Notes under the pieces: model-generated
Database searches by the model: none
Told to the model about the DNA's origin: nothing
The model's input: only the letters and a program-made list of their open reading frames with translations
Assembly (NCBI GenBank): GCA_958421275.1
Contig: CATZLI010000009.1
Location: 29,097-93,096 of the forward strand
Direction of reading: 5' to 3'
DNA: 64,000 nucleotides
DNA from: an uncultured Collinsella sp.
GTDB lineage: Bacteria; Actinomycetota; Coriobacteriia; Coriobacteriales; Coriobacteriaceae
Shown: positions 54,755 to 63,622 of the stretch, in pieces
Layout: each line of letters opens with the position of its first letter
Numbering within the stretch: position 1 is the first letter of the stretch
Made by a program: the position numbers and the translations under genes

Positions 54755-54809
54755 TCTCGATCTGTAACACTTAGCCGCCCAAATCGGGTCTAGATGTTAC
54801 AGATCGAGA
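54755..54809. repeat. 55-bp palindromic unit, tandem copy 3
   Basis: TCTCGATCTGTAACA (54755-54769) with TGTTACAGATCGAGA (54795-54809), exact arms as in the 7342 copy. The 25-26 base spacers between units also share a CCGnCCTGC-like segment. Confidence 0.85.
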
Positions 54810-54857
54810 TTTTGTTTAAGAAGCCGAGAATTGGACCGAAAACACAGTCCCGGGATA

Positions 54858-54890
54858 ACAAAAAAGCTCGCCGGCTAGGCCGACGAGCTG
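54858..54890 (-). terminator. Terminator downstream of the tRNA fragment
   Basis: On the minus strand CAGCTCGTCGGCCTAGCCGG and CGAGCTTTTTTG form a hairpin with a T-run. It lies nine bases past the CCA end and is the original tRNA terminator. Confidence 0.85.
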
Positions 54891-54898
54891 CAAGTTCT

Positions 54899-54950
54899 TG
54901 GTCGCGGGGGCAGGATTTGAACCTACGACCTCCGGGTTATGAGACCGGAG
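54899..54950 (-). pseudogene. 3' fragment of tRNA-Met(CAU), probably initiator: element attachment site
   Basis: Read on the minus strand, this has anticodon CAT (54941-54939) in CTCATAACC, a GGTCG variable region, T-arm GTAGGTTCAAATCCTGC and acceptor CCCCGCGACCA ending at 54899. The acceptor and D half expected upstream are missing: the sequence beyond 54950 is AT-rich and unrelated. The acceptor would pair with CGCGGGG, as in initiator tRNAs. The break in the anticodon stem next to a tyrosine integrase gene marks an att site left by integration into the tRNA gene. The restored full tRNA should be at the other end of the element. Confidence 0.85.
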
Positions 54951-55051
54951 TAATTATTGTTAATCATAGTAAATGAATTCTAATTATAGGAAAGAGAATA
55001 GCAGGTATTGAGTTATTTTTGCCTGTGCTTTATTTCGATTTACAAAAAGTC

Positions 55052-55093
55052 TCACCCGCAATTCACCCGCAAAACTACACTTGTGGGTGAATT
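55052..55093. promoter_or_regulatory. Repeats near the att site, possible integrase arm sites
   Basis: TCACCCGCAA occurs twice (55052-55061 and 55063-55072), and AATTCACCCGC (55060-55070) is inverted as GTGGGTGAATT (55083-55093). Short direct and inverted repeats between att and int are typical arm-type binding sites; a terminator is the alternative. Confidence 0.5.
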
Positions 55094-55108
55094 TCTTTCG
55101 CAATTCGG

Positions 55109-55162
55109 GATACGATACTCCCTGCCCGTGCCTTTAAAGGCACGGGCAGGGAGTATCGTATC
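55109..55162. repeat. Perfect 54-bp palindrome before the integrase gene
   Basis: GATACGATACTCCCTGCC... reads identically on both strands from 55109 to 55162 with no loop (centre TTTAAA). It ends 24 bases before the integrase ATG. Confidence 0.9.
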
Positions 55163-55186
55163 AACCCCGTCAGCAGGAGACGCCCT

Positions 55187-56443
55187 ATGGCCATCGAAAA
55201 GGGCCGCAAGCCCAACACCTGGCTCATCACCTTTAACCTTCCGGAAAAAGATGCCAGTGGAAAATATAAGCGGGCACCCAAGCGAACCATACACGGGCTC
55301 AAATCGGATGCCAAAAGGGAACTTGCCCGTTACCGGGTCGAATACGAAAGCGGACAGGCAGCTGGGTCGAAAAATACAGTCGCAAGCTATTCGGGCAAGT
55401 TCCACGCCCAACATAAGTTGAACTCACCCCTCGCCTACGACCGGGAGGCCTTGGAAATCAAAAAGATCGAAAGGCTATTCCGTGGCGTAGCGCTCACATC
55501 CCTGACTCCTTCGAGGATCCGCAATGCATATTCGTCAGAACGTGCAAGGCGTGCAATATGGACGGAAGGGTGCGGAGACGAAAGACCACTTTCAGAAAAC
55601 GGCCTCTACAAGGTCCATGTCAAACTAAGACAGGTGCTTAAGCAGGCATACCGAGATGGGGAAATCCCCAGCAATCCCGCTGATATGGTCGATTTTCCAA
55701 AACCACCTCAGGAGAACAAAAGAAATAGCCTCACCCTCTCTGAGGCCCGAAGGTTCAGAAAGGCCGTCCTACGCAAAATTGAGACAGAGGGGGACGCAAA
55801 ATACGTCGGGATCCTCATCATCCTCGGAACGGGCTGCCGTCGCGGAGAGATGCTGGGGCTTAGCTGGGGTGATATTGATTTCGCCAGCAATACCATCACG
55901 TTTTATAACCAGTACGCCAAGGACAAAGTCCTTCGTAATCCCAAAATGGGCTCGGCGGGCCGGCGTGTCTGCATGGACGATGCCCTGGCACGAATTCTTG
56001 CTGTCTGGAAAAACAGCCAACGCCTCAACCTGGAGCATATCAACGGCCTTCGCCTGAAGCATTCCATGGAGCCTTTGGCTCTGGACAGCCTCATGCCGGT
56101 CGTTAACGGAAAATACGGGCAGAGGATTGACCCCGACGGTTTTGACAAGTTCTTCCGCAACTTCTGCGTCGACAACGGATGGGGCGAATATACGAAGGAC
56201 GTCGTCACCAAAACCTATGGTGGGAGAACCTTCACGCGAGGAAAGGGCTATCAGGGCCTGACGGTCCATGAGCTTCGGCACACCGTCGCTAGCCTTCTCG
56301 TTGCCGAGGGCCTGGACGTCAAGACCGTTCAGACCCAGCTTGGCCACAAGTCTGCCTCGACCACGCTCAACATCTACGCCCACGCCTTTGAGGAACGCTC
56401 TCGCGAGGCCGGGAACACCATTGGCCGCCTGCTGAACGGGTAG
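55187..56443 (+). CDS. Tyrosine recombinase / integrase
   Basis: 418 residues. An N-terminal arm-binding domain (IHGLKSDAKRELARYRVEYE), a core-binding SAM-like domain (about 75-165) and a catalytic domain with Arg in TGCRRGEML (about 215), HELRHT (about 361), GHKS and the nucleophile Tyr in LNIYAHA (about 394): a complete set of the Tn916/ICE type. AGGAG lies before the ATG. The att site in tRNA-Met and repeated arm-like sequences lie directly upstream. Confidence 0.95.
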   Translation: MAIEKGRKPNTWLITFNLPEKDASGKYKRAPKRTIHGLKSDAKRELARYRVEYESGQAAGSKNTVASYSGKFHAQHKLNSPLAYDREALEIKKIERLFRGVALTSLTPSRIRNAYSSERARRAIWTEGCGDERPLSENGLYKVHVKLRQVLKQAYRDGEIPSNPADMVDFPKPPQENKRNSLTLSEARRFRKAVLRKIETEGDAKYVGILIILGTGCRRGEMLGLSWGDIDFASNTITFYNQYAKDKVLRNPKMGSAGRRVCMDDALARILAVWKNSQRLNLEHINGLRLKHSMEPLALDSLMPVVNGKYGQRIDPDGFDKFFRNFCVDNGWGEYTKDVVTKTYGGRTFTRGKGYQGLTVHELRHTVASLLVAEGLDVKTVQTQLGHKSASTTLNIYAHAFEERSREAGNTIGRLLNG

Positions 56444-56461
56444 ACCCGCACCCTTAGTCGT

Positions 56462-57958
56462 TTAAGACTCAGGTGCAGAATATTCCACTGTAAATGAAGG
56501 GTACCGCCCGCTCCTGCGCTTAAACGTCCAGCCATCCCGTTCCATATCGTGCATCACGGAGTCAACTTCCGCTTCCTTACCCGGTGCCCCGATGCACTCG
56601 CATATCGACGACAAAGTGAAGGAGCCCCCGACCAAATGCGCCGCGATCACACGTTTGATCCGTCGAGCCCTTTCCTCCTTCTTCACCTTCTTGTTATAAG
56701 AATCCCTACAGTTCGCATCGCAGTACTGGCGAGGCCTTTCCCCTCTGTGGATTACAAAGGCCCTGCCACAATTTCGGCAGGCCACGGACCTACCTTCTGT
56801 CGCCTGTCGCGCGAAGGCGCACCAGATACGCTCCAGCGCGCACTCATAGAACTCTGTCGAAACTCTTCCCAACTCATAATCAAGAGAATTGCGCCTTGTG
56901 TGGATTCTGACCATGACGTCATATAAGTTGCCGTACATTTTGTACCAAACTGGATTCGGGTAAAGAATCGAGTTCACAAACACCGAATAGTCTCCGTCGT
57001 CGGGAAGCGCCCCAAATCGATACGGGTCTGAACCGGTCTCGTAATCGACACTACCGCCCTCGATGCGGACCACGTAAAGGGCATCAACGGAATCGCCATT
57101 CCGAACGCAAACAGACCGCGCGCCATCCCGAGGAGAAACAACAAACCCCCTTGATGACTCTGACAGTTTTTTGTTCTGATACAGGTCGAAACGCCTCTTG
57201 GCCCAGTCGCTGTGACGAATAAAGATAGGGTAGGGAGACGGCTCGCACCTTACGCCATTCTTGCTTTCGAATCCACCTCGATAGCACACACCCGCCGGTT
57301 CGTCGGAAGCCGACACAGCCGGAAACGCGCGATGGTATTCACTTTCTCCGACGGTGATCATCCTACCGTAAGCTCCCGGAAATCCGAGATCCGAGATATA
57401 GACCGCCTTAAGAACCCGAAGCTCATCGGTAACCGCCCTGCACAGTTCGACCTCTGAAGACATAAATCGCCAGTATGCCTCATCGCTTGCGGCATCTCTC
57501 ATTCTCATCGCACACGATAGCGCACCGGCAGCCGCCCTCCACCAGTCAACTGGTTCTCGAACCGTGAGGCCACAGACCATGCCGCTGTCAAAATCATATA
57601 CGCCAAAAAGGGGTCCGATTTCATAGGCAAGATCAACGAGCTCCTCGCAGGAAGAGTCGACAAGACGGTATTCATTCTCCCTATCGGCGACATGCGCCAG
57701 GCACCTAGGATCCTCTCCAGCACGAACCTGAGCAATATAGGTGCGCCCGGAAATAGGCTCAACAAGGTTGATTAGCCTTGATATGACATCACTCAAGTCG
57801 ACCATCGGTACCGGGGCATCCCGATTAAACGGCGTGTCGCCAAAGGCAAAAACGATATCGCCGTCTTCGATGTCAACGGTAAAGCAATTCCCCAACAGGC
57901 CGGTTTCTTTATCAAGTGCGAGCCCTGCCCGTTGCTGCCGTCTCAGCCCGTTCTGCAA
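56462..57958 (-). CDS. Unrecognised element-borne protein with zinc ribbon and C-terminal wHTH
   Basis: 498 residues, not recognised. The N-terminal ~380 residues have no familiar motif (FGDTPFNRDAPVPMVDLSDV, YNKK-type linkers absent, several Tyr/Trp-rich stretches). Near residue 400 is a cysteine cluster CRNCGRAFVIHRG with YCDANCRDSYNKK, resembling the CGNR/treble-clef ribbon. A winged-helix-like segment follows (RVIAAHLVGGSFTLSSICEC). The TTG start at 57958 has GGGAG six bases upstream. It is convergent with the integrase and of visibly lower GC than the mobilisation genes. As cargo it could be regulatory or defensive; this is a guess. Confidence 0.7.
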   Translation of the reverse strand: MQNGLRRQQRAGLALDKETGLLGNCFTVDIEDGDIVFAFGDTPFNRDAPVPMVDLSDVISRLINLVEPISGRTYIAQVRAGEDPRCLAHVADRENEYRLVDSSCEELVDLAYEIGPLFGVYDFDSGMVCGLTVREPVDWWRAAAGALSCAMRMRDAASDEAYWRFMSSEVELCRAVTDELRVLKAVYISDLGFPGAYGRMITVGESEYHRAFPAVSASDEPAGVCYRGGFESKNGVRCEPSPYPIFIRHSDWAKRRFDLYQNKKLSESSRGFVVSPRDGARSVCVRNGDSVDALYVVRIEGGSVDYETGSDPYRFGALPDDGDYSVFVNSILYPNPVWYKMYGNLYDVMVRIHTRRNSLDYELGRVSTEFYECALERIWCAFARQATEGRSVACRNCGRAFVIHRGERPRQYCDANCRDSYNKKVKKEERARRIKRVIAAHLVGGSFTLSSICECIGAPGKEAEVDSVMHDMERDGWTFKRRSGRYPSFTVEYSAPES

Positions 57959-58127
57959 TCTTAACTCCCGTTTAACTATTCAAAATCAATTCATTTTCGC
58001 AGCTAATCAGCCTGTTTCAGACCTGATACCCGAACTTGCCAGCAGCCATTCCTCGCCATAGAAAACCAAGCGAAACTACAGTCAGCTCGAGCGAAGGACT
58101 TATACCCACGATTCAAGAGGAGTTGTC

Positions 58128-58337
58128 ATGGTCAACCAAATCGCCAGTCGCAACGGCCCGCTTTACTGGTCTCCGGACCGTGTCATGGCCGAGTTGGGCG
58201 TCAGCCGCCCCACCGCTTACAAGCTGATGCACGCCTCCGGCGCGTGCATCAAGGCCATGCGCCATATCCGCGTGTTCGCACCCGACTTCATCCGCTATAT
58301 CAACTCGATGCATAGCGAGGAGGACAAGAATGCCTAG
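58128..58337 (+). CDS. Small HTH protein, excisionase-like
   Basis: 69 residues with a MerR/excisionase-like helix-turn-helix (YWSPDRVMAELGVSRPTAYK) and a short C-terminal part. AGGAG lies seven bases before the ATG. It overlaps the ATPase gene by eight bases. A role as recombination directionality factor or as regulator of the following genes are both reasonable. Confidence 0.75.
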   Translation: MVNQIASRNGPLYWSPDRVMAELGVSRPTAYKLMHASGACIKAMRHIRVFAPDFIRYINSMHSEEDKNA

Positions 58338-59196
58338 TCCCGGTCATACGCCCACCGTGCCGCCGGCTTTCCGCAGCGGCATCCGTCCCCTGCTCGACCG
58401 CCTCGATGCCGTCTTCACCGGTGTCGACGGCCGCGTTACCTTCGAGCCCGCTCCGCTCAGCACCGAGCTCAACGGTCTCGGCGAGGAGCTCGTGCTCCTC
58501 ACCGGCGTCGCCGGCGGCGGCAAGACGGACCTCATCTTGAACATGGGCCTCTCCATGGCGCGTCACCGTCGCGTGGTGATCGCCAGCTACGAGATCGCCC
58601 GCGCGGCCTGCGTCCGTCGCATCCTTCCCGCCGCGTCGTGCCTCGTCCCCGGCGGCACGCCGCTCACCGAGGCGGACTTTAGCGCCGAGGACAAGCGCGA
58701 GGCTGCCGATGACACTGTCGCGGCCGTCCGCTCCATCGCCGACAACCTCATCATCGTCGACGATCTCACTATGGACGACGTCCGAGGCCATAGCATCGAG
58801 GGCCTCACCGAGGCCGTGCACGCCATCGCCATCCGCGACGGCATCCCGCCGGCGGTGATTGTCGACTACGCCCAGCTCGTCACCGTGTCCACACCGGCAT
58901 TCTCGACGACGGACATCCTCGACCGCGTGTCCTTCGGCCTCGCACAGATGGCACACCACGAGCGCACCCCCGTCATCGCCGTCGCCATCACCGGCAAGGA
59001 CGGCAGCTTCCGCGGCACCGCCAAGCTCGAGTTCGACGCGGACGTCATCCTTGCAATCAAGACCGACCGCGACGATGCCGGCAACGGCAGCCGCGAGCTC
59101 CACGTTGACATCAAGAAGAACCGTAACGGCGCTGCCGGCGGCCGCGTCGATCTGACGTACTGGCCGGCGTATCACCACTTCGCCGCCGTCGCATAG
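58330..59196 (+). CDS. DnaB-C/RecA-like ATPase
   Basis: 288 residues. Walker A GVAGGGKTD (about 58), Walker B PAVIVDYAQLV, and ITGKDGSFRGTAKLEFDADV match the C-terminal ATPase of DnaB-type replicative helicases, but the N-terminal primase-interacting domain is absent. Short DnaB-like or RadA-like proteins of this kind are found in plasmids and integrative elements, where they assist replication. It is coupled to the HTH gene upstream (eight-base overlap). Confidence 0.8.
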   Translation: MPSPGHTPTVPPAFRSGIRPLLDRLDAVFTGVDGRVTFEPAPLSTELNGLGEELVLLTGVAGGGKTDLILNMGLSMARHRRVVIASYEIARAACVRRILPAASCLVPGGTPLTEADFSAEDKREAADDTVAAVRSIADNLIIVDDLTMDDVRGHSIEGLTEAVHAIAIRDGIPPAVIVDYAQLVTVSTPAFSTTDILDRVSFGLAQMAHHERTPVIAVAITGKDGSFRGTAKLEFDADVILAIKTDRDDAGNGSRELHVDIKKNRNGAAGGRVDLTYWPAYHHFAAVA

Positions 59197-59244
59197 CAAT
59201 CTGCGGGGCGCATTTGCGCCCCGCCCAACCCCAAGGAGCGTCAT

Positions 59245-59727
59245 ATGGGCACCATTAACACCAAAAACAAGATCGTCCAGAAGGGCTACGGCCTCCCCCT
59301 CGTCATCGATGTCGCCGGCCGCCGCTACACCTACCGCGGCAACGACAACCCCCGTTTCCTCAACCTTGGGTCGCTTCTGACCGCGAAGAGCATCTGGATG
59401 CTTCGCTTCAAGCGCAAGATCGATGGCCTTCCGGAGGCTTTCATCGACTTCAGCAACACCCGTCAGCCGCTTGATCCCGTCGAGTATCTCGCCGTCATCG
59501 ATGAGCTCTACGGCATCCCCGACGATGAGCTCGTCAAAATCGCCGCACGTCGCTACATTGTCGATGGCTTCGACGAGGCACACGACGTCTTCTGCGATCG
59601 CTATTCGGCTCGCCTTGAAAACTTCGCGCAGGATCTCGGGATCTTCACCGCGATTCCGGCCCAGTATCTCGATATCGTCCCAAACAACCCCTTCACCTTC
59701 CAGGATATCGAGGACCTTGACTATTAG
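59245..59727 (+). CDS. Hypothetical element protein
   Basis: 160 residues, not recognised. It starts MGTINTKNKIVQKGYGLPLV behind AAGGAG and is mildly acidic towards the end (FTFQDIEDLDY). No membrane segment, cysteine cluster or catalytic motif is seen. The tail of the chain resembles the DUF-type small proteins often found between replication and mobilisation genes of Gram-positive elements. It ends 12 bases before a terminator, so it closes the HTH-ATPase operon. Confidence 0.65.
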   Translation: MGTINTKNKIVQKGYGLPLVIDVAGRRYTYRGNDNPRFLNLGSLLTAKSIWMLRFKRKIDGLPEAFIDFSNTRQPLDPVEYLAVIDELYGIPDDELVKIAARRYIVDGFDEAHDVFCDRYSARLENFAQDLGIFTAIPAQYLDIVPNNPFTFQDIEDLDY

Positions 59728-59738
59728 TTGATCGCCTG

Positions 59739-59765
59739 CCGCCGCCCACACGGGCGGCGGTTTTT
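59739..59765 (+). terminator. Rho-independent terminator before the mobilisation genes
   Basis: CCGCCGCCC, ACAC loop, GGGCGGCGG, then TTTTTC. It separates the replication-like operon from the RHH/relaxase/coupling operon. Confidence 0.9.
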
Positions 59766-59785
59766 CTTCGATAGAAAGAGAAAAC

Positions 59786-60244
59786 ATGTCCACAAAAAAT
59801 GTAAGCGTAAAGCTCGACTCAAGGCTCTATACCGCCCTCAAGACGCGGGCCGAACTCAATAAGTCCAACGTCAGCGACGAAATCCGCTCGCTCCTGCGCT
59901 CGGCGCTCGCCGCGGAGGGGCTCGACCTCTACGGCAACGAGGTCGCGGGCTTCATCCGCGGCGTCGTCGACGCGCGGATGGACGTCGCCGCGCTCGACAT
60001 CGAGCGCAAGCTCGACGCCGCCGAGGACCGCATCGCCGCGGTCCTCTCGCGCCCCATGACCGCCGCCATCATGGCCGGCCTCATGTCGGCCGACGTCCTC
60101 AAGGCCTCCTACGCCTCGCTCGACGACGTCCCCGTCGCGGACATCTGGAAGAACTACCTCGCGCAGGCCGGCGAGCTCAGCCGCGCCGGACTCGGCCGAA
60201 TCGACGAGGTGAAGCTCCACGCGCGCGAGCGCGCCGATGGCTAG
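59786..60244 (+). CDS. Ribbon-helix-helix mobilisation accessory protein (MobC-like)
   Basis: 152 residues. The N-terminus (VSVKLDSRLYTALKTRAELN, then SDEIRSLLRSAL) has the ribbon-helix-helix pattern of relaxosome accessory proteins, and the rest is helical. AGAAAGAG lies just before the ATG. It overlaps the relaxase gene by eight bases, the usual arrangement for a protein that binds oriT and helps the relaxase nick. Confidence 0.8.
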   Translation: MSTKNVSVKLDSRLYTALKTRAELNKSNVSDEIRSLLRSALAAEGLDLYGNEVAGFIRGVVDARMDVAALDIERKLDAAEDRIAAVLSRPMTAAIMAGLMSADVLKASYASLDDVPVADIWKNYLAQAGELSRAGLGRIDEVKLHARERADG

Positions 60245-61592
60245 CCCGCCCGTCATCGTCAACCACTCCGTCGTCCGCGCGGGGACGTCCGCGAGGGCGA
60301 CCGCCGCGGGCCTGGCGGCATACGCCGGCACCCGCCGCGGCGTCGTCATCGAGGTCAGCGAGGCCGACGGCAGGAGGCTCGGCGTGGACGGCCTGGCCGC
60401 CTACGCCGCGAACAGGACCGGCTCGACCGGCGGCCTCTGGGGCGCGAGCGGCCCGGTCGCCGTGGCGGAGGCGAGGCGCGCAATCGCCCAGAACGGCGGC
60501 GCGGTTCTCACCACCGTCGTCACGGTCCCGAACGACATCGCCCCAGCTGCCGGCCTCGACCGCCTGGACGCCTGGCAGGCGCTGGTGCGCTCCGAGTGGC
60601 CGAGGCTCTTCTCCGAGATGACCGGCGTGCCCGAGAGCCGCGTGGAGTTCTACGCGGCGATGCACGTCAACGGCACGAGCCACCACGTCCACATCCTCAC
60701 GGTCGACCGCGCGGGCGACTGGGACTCCCTGCTGCCCAAGGGGAAGATGGAGGCGGCGCGGCTCGAGATCTCCTCGAAGGCCATGGCGCCGCTGCTGCGG
60801 GAGGCCTACATCGAGCGCGACCTCGCGAGGGAGGCGGCGCTGGACGCCGTCGCCCGCATCGACCGGAACCGCTTCGACATCGAGCTGCCGCCGGACGGAA
60901 GGATCGAGGCCGCCCACCTCAGGCGTTTCCACCCGGAGGCCTCCGCCGCGCTGAGGGAGGCCCTCGACCGGGCAGCCTCCGACTCCCCCGAGCTCGCCGG
61001 CGCGCTGGACCGCCACAGGAAAGCCGTCGAGAGGTGCGCCGACCTCAAGTGCCTGACCGGGGAGGCGCGGGACGTCTACACCCGCAAGGCGGCCGCCGAC
61101 CTCGGCCTCCGGTGCGAGAACGCGGCGCTGCGAGTCATGGTCCCGGACAGAACGCCGATTCGCGAACAAATACCGGCGCGACGCGCCGCCCCGGCAGCCG
61201 GCCCGGCGACGGATAGGCGGAGGGAGGCCGGGTTCGCCACCGAAGCCCGAGCCTGCATCCCGAAGGCGCGCCTCGAGAGGATCGCGCGAAAGGTCGCGCA
61301 CGGCAGGACCCTCGAGCCGGCAGACCTCAGGGGATGTCCCACGGCAGACCGGGCCTTCAGGCATGCGCCGTCGCCCGGTCCGGCCCTCGGGCGGGCAGCC
61401 GCGATGGCGGCACTGGTCGCCAGGGAGACCGCGCGGGACGCCGGGGGGCGCGACATGGGGGACGAGGCCGGCGAGAAGGCGCTGCGGCTCATCGCCGCGG
61501 CCCTGAGGATCCTCGCTTCCGGCGGCACCAGGCAAACGAACGTCCCCGCAGTGAAGATAGCGAACAGGATAGAGAGGACGATCACGAGATGA
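60237..61592 (+). CDS. MobL/MobP-type relaxase
   Basis: 451 residues. The N-terminal relaxase domain has AGLAAYAGTRRGV, matching the MobL YIATREGV motif, and the metal-binding histidine motif HVNGTSHHVHIL near residue 142-151, where HxH-type His ligands bind the metal used in nicking. The C-terminal half is basic and Arg/Ala-rich with no further domain recognised. It should cut at an oriT, which I cannot locate by eye. The following coupling-protein gene overlaps it by four bases. Confidence 0.82.
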   Translation: MASPPVIVNHSVVRAGTSARATAAGLAAYAGTRRGVVIEVSEADGRRLGVDGLAAYAANRTGSTGGLWGASGPVAVAEARRAIAQNGGAVLTTVVTVPNDIAPAAGLDRLDAWQALVRSEWPRLFSEMTGVPESRVEFYAAMHVNGTSHHVHILTVDRAGDWDSLLPKGKMEAARLEISSKAMAPLLREAYIERDLAREAALDAVARIDRNRFDIELPPDGRIEAAHLRRFHPEASAALREALDRAASDSPELAGALDRHRKAVERCADLKCLTGEARDVYTRKAAADLGLRCENAALRVMVPDRTPIREQIPARRAAPAAGPATDRRREAGFATEARACIPKARLERIARKVAHGRTLEPADLRGCPTADRAFRHAPSPGPALGRAAAMAALVARETARDAGGRDMGDEAGEKALRLIAAALRILASGGTRQTNVPAVKIANRIERTITR

Positions 61593-63547
61593 AACCGAAA
61601 TCCTTCAACCGCAACATGAAAAGGGAGCTCGCCGGCACGCTCGTGGGCCACGGCATCGCCGCCGGCGTCGCCTGCGTCGCGACCGTCAGCGCCTGGGCCT
61701 ACGCCAGATGGTGGACCGTATCCCTCATCTCGGGCTTCTCCGCCCTACTGCGGCTGCCCGCGGGCGACCCGGGCCCCGAGCCCACCCACGTCTTCCGCAA
61801 CCCCTTCGAAGCGGCCGCCGACGCGGCGGCGTCGGGCGAGGCGGGCGAGCTTCTCGCGGCCCTCGCCCTCGTCGCGACAACCGTCCTCATCCTCGGCCTC
61901 GTTTCTTGGGCCCGCTCATGGGCGAGTCTCCACGACGGGACGTTCGCCGGCGACCGCGCGCCCACGCGCACGCACGGGGACGCCTGGCTCGAGTCGAGGC
62001 CGTCCAGGGTCGCGAGGCGCTGCCCTCCCTGGGACGGGAAGGCCGCCGCGGAGGGGCTCGTGGCGGCCGGCTGCATCGGTGGCGGGATCGCGATGGTCCC
62101 CGCCGTCCACTGCCTCATAAGGGCGGGCAGCGGCGCAGGCAAGACGAGGAGATCTCTTGCCGTCAGCGTGGCCGCGGCGATCGACCGCAACGCACACGGA
62201 ATCCCGACGTCCGTCATCGTCCACGACCCGAAGTCCGAGATCCGCGCATGGACCGAGCCGCTCGCCCGGAGGGCCGGGATGGAGGTCGTCGCCGTCCGGC
62301 TCGACGAGCCCGTCAAGTCGGCGAGGTTCAACTCCCTCGACCGCGCCATCTCCGCACTCGGGACGGAGGGCGTCGCCGGCGCCGTGGCGGAGCTCCGCGA
62401 GCTGTCGTCCGCCATCGTGCCCGATGCCTTCTCCTCTGGCCAGAGGTTCTTCACGGACGCCAGCCGCAACCTGCTGACCGGCCTCTGCCTGCTCGCGATA
62501 ACGGACGAGCGGATCCCCGACGGCGCGCGGAACCTCTCGACCGTGCTCGCGCTCCTGGAACCCCGCGACGGGAAGAGCGCCGTGAAGTCGCTGGAGGAGC
62601 TCGCCGCGGACCTGCCGGCGGGAAACCCGGCGCGCCAGTTCCTCCTCGTCGCCTCGTCGAACGGCGGCGGAGGGGAGGCCCTCGTCTCCACCGCGCGCAA
62701 CTACCTCATGTCCTTCTGCGACGACGACGTCAGCCGAATGCTCTGGGACGGCGAGGTCGACCTCGCATCGGTCGGGCGCAAGCCCACCATCCTCTACATC
62801 GCCAGCGCGACGGACCGAGGGGACCGCGGCGCGCTCGTCTCGTGCATCTTCTCCCAGGCGCTGTCGGCGCTGCGCGAGACCGCGCGCCTGTCCGGCGGCA
62901 GGCTGCCGGCGGAGACCCTGCTCGCCATCGACGAGGGGTCCGGGATCCCCAAGATCCCCCGCCTCCTCGGCGATCTCGCGGAGGTCCGCAGCATCGGGCT
63001 GCACGTCGTCTTCGTGCTCCAGAACACCCGCCTGCTCGAGGCCCGGTGCGGCTACTCCAGGGCAGAGTCGGACGCGCTGCTGGCGCTGCTCGGCACCCAG
63101 GTCGTCCTCTCGGTAGAGTCCGTCGGCGAGGCGGAGGAGATCAGCAAGCGACTCGGCGACTACAGTGTCAAGACGACCGGGCAGAGCTCAACCAAGGGGA
63201 CGCAGAGCTCCTCGTCCGGCAAGTCGTTCTCCGTGGCGCGCCGTCCGCTGATCACCCCGTCGGAGCTCATGGCCTGGAGCGCGCGCGAGAACGGCGCGCT
63301 CGTGATCGACGCGGAGGGACCGATGGCGCTCGCCAGCCGCGACATCACCGAGACGTTCCTGGGGCCGCTGCTGGGCCTGACGTCGCCGGAGGCCGAGGGC
63401 GCGCTGCTCGCGCGGGCGCTCGAGGGGGAGGTCCGCAACGCCGGTCCGGCACCGGTATGGCGCATCCCGGAGAAGCCGAAAAAGCCCAAGGGGTCGCCGT
63501 CCGGCGGCAGGAAGCGCAAGGTGTCCGCCGCGCCCGACGGGTTCTGA
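61589..63547 (+). CDS. VirD4/TraG-type coupling ATPase
   Basis: 652 residues. Two N-terminal membrane segments (LVGHGIAAGVACVATVSAWA; LLAALALVATTVLILGLVSW), Walker A in AGSGAGKTRRSLA (about 180) and Walker B in LLAIDEGSG (about 445), with the TraG-type SIGLHVVFVLQN and EISKRLGDYSVKTTG segments. It carries the relaxase-DNA complex to a secretion channel. The start at 61589 (ATGA overlap with the relaxase stop) is preferred; upstream residues read out of the relaxase frame. The chain ends in a basic tail. Confidence 0.87.
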   Translation: MKPKSFNRNMKRELAGTLVGHGIAAGVACVATVSAWAYARWWTVSLISGFSALLRLPAGDPGPEPTHVFRNPFEAAADAAASGEAGELLAALALVATTVLILGLVSWARSWASLHDGTFAGDRAPTRTHGDAWLESRPSRVARRCPPWDGKAAAEGLVAAGCIGGGIAMVPAVHCLIRAGSGAGKTRRSLAVSVAAAIDRNAHGIPTSVIVHDPKSEIRAWTEPLARRAGMEVVAVRLDEPVKSARFNSLDRAISALGTEGVAGAVAELRELSSAIVPDAFSSGQRFFTDASRNLLTGLCLLAITDERIPDGARNLSTVLALLEPRDGKSAVKSLEELAADLPAGNPARQFLLVASSNGGGGEALVSTARNYLMSFCDDDVSRMLWDGEVDLASVGRKPTILYIASATDRGDRGALVSCIFSQALSALRETARLSGGRLPAETLLAIDEGSGIPKIPRLLGDLAEVRSIGLHVVFVLQNTRLLEARCGYSRAESDALLALLGTQVVLSVESVGEAEEISKRLGDYSVKTTGQSSTKGTQSSSSGKSFSVARRPLITPSELMAWSARENGALVIDAEGPMALASRDITETFLGPLLGLTSPEAEGALLARALEGEVRNAGPAPVWRIPEKPKKPKGSPSGGRKRKVSAAPDGF

Positions 63548-63578
63548 CGCGTCGTACGGCCCTGCCTGCGAAAACGGC

Positions 63579-63622
63579 CCGCCGTCATACGGCGCGCGAG
63601 GCGCGTATGACGGCGGGCCGTG
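63579..63622. repeat. Strong hairpin after the coupling-protein gene
   Basis: ACGGCCCGCCGTCATACG and CGTATGACGGCGGGCCGT form an 18-bp stem (the loop is CGCGCGAGGCG-like). There is no T-run; it may still end the mobilisation operon or be a recombination site. Confidence 0.7.

Noticed and set aside
54594..54809. Three regularly spaced repeats (period 80-81 bases), CRISPR-like at first sight
   Set aside because: Each unit is one long palindrome, the spacers are similar to each other, and no cas gene is present.
54899..54950. A complete tRNA-Met gene
   Set aside because: Only the anticodon-to-CCA half is present; the D arm and 5' acceptor strand are missing.
60177..61535. Long minus-strand open frame opposite the relaxase
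   Set aside because: The relaxase motifs and operon overlaps lie on the plus strand; the minus frame is a by-product of very high GC.
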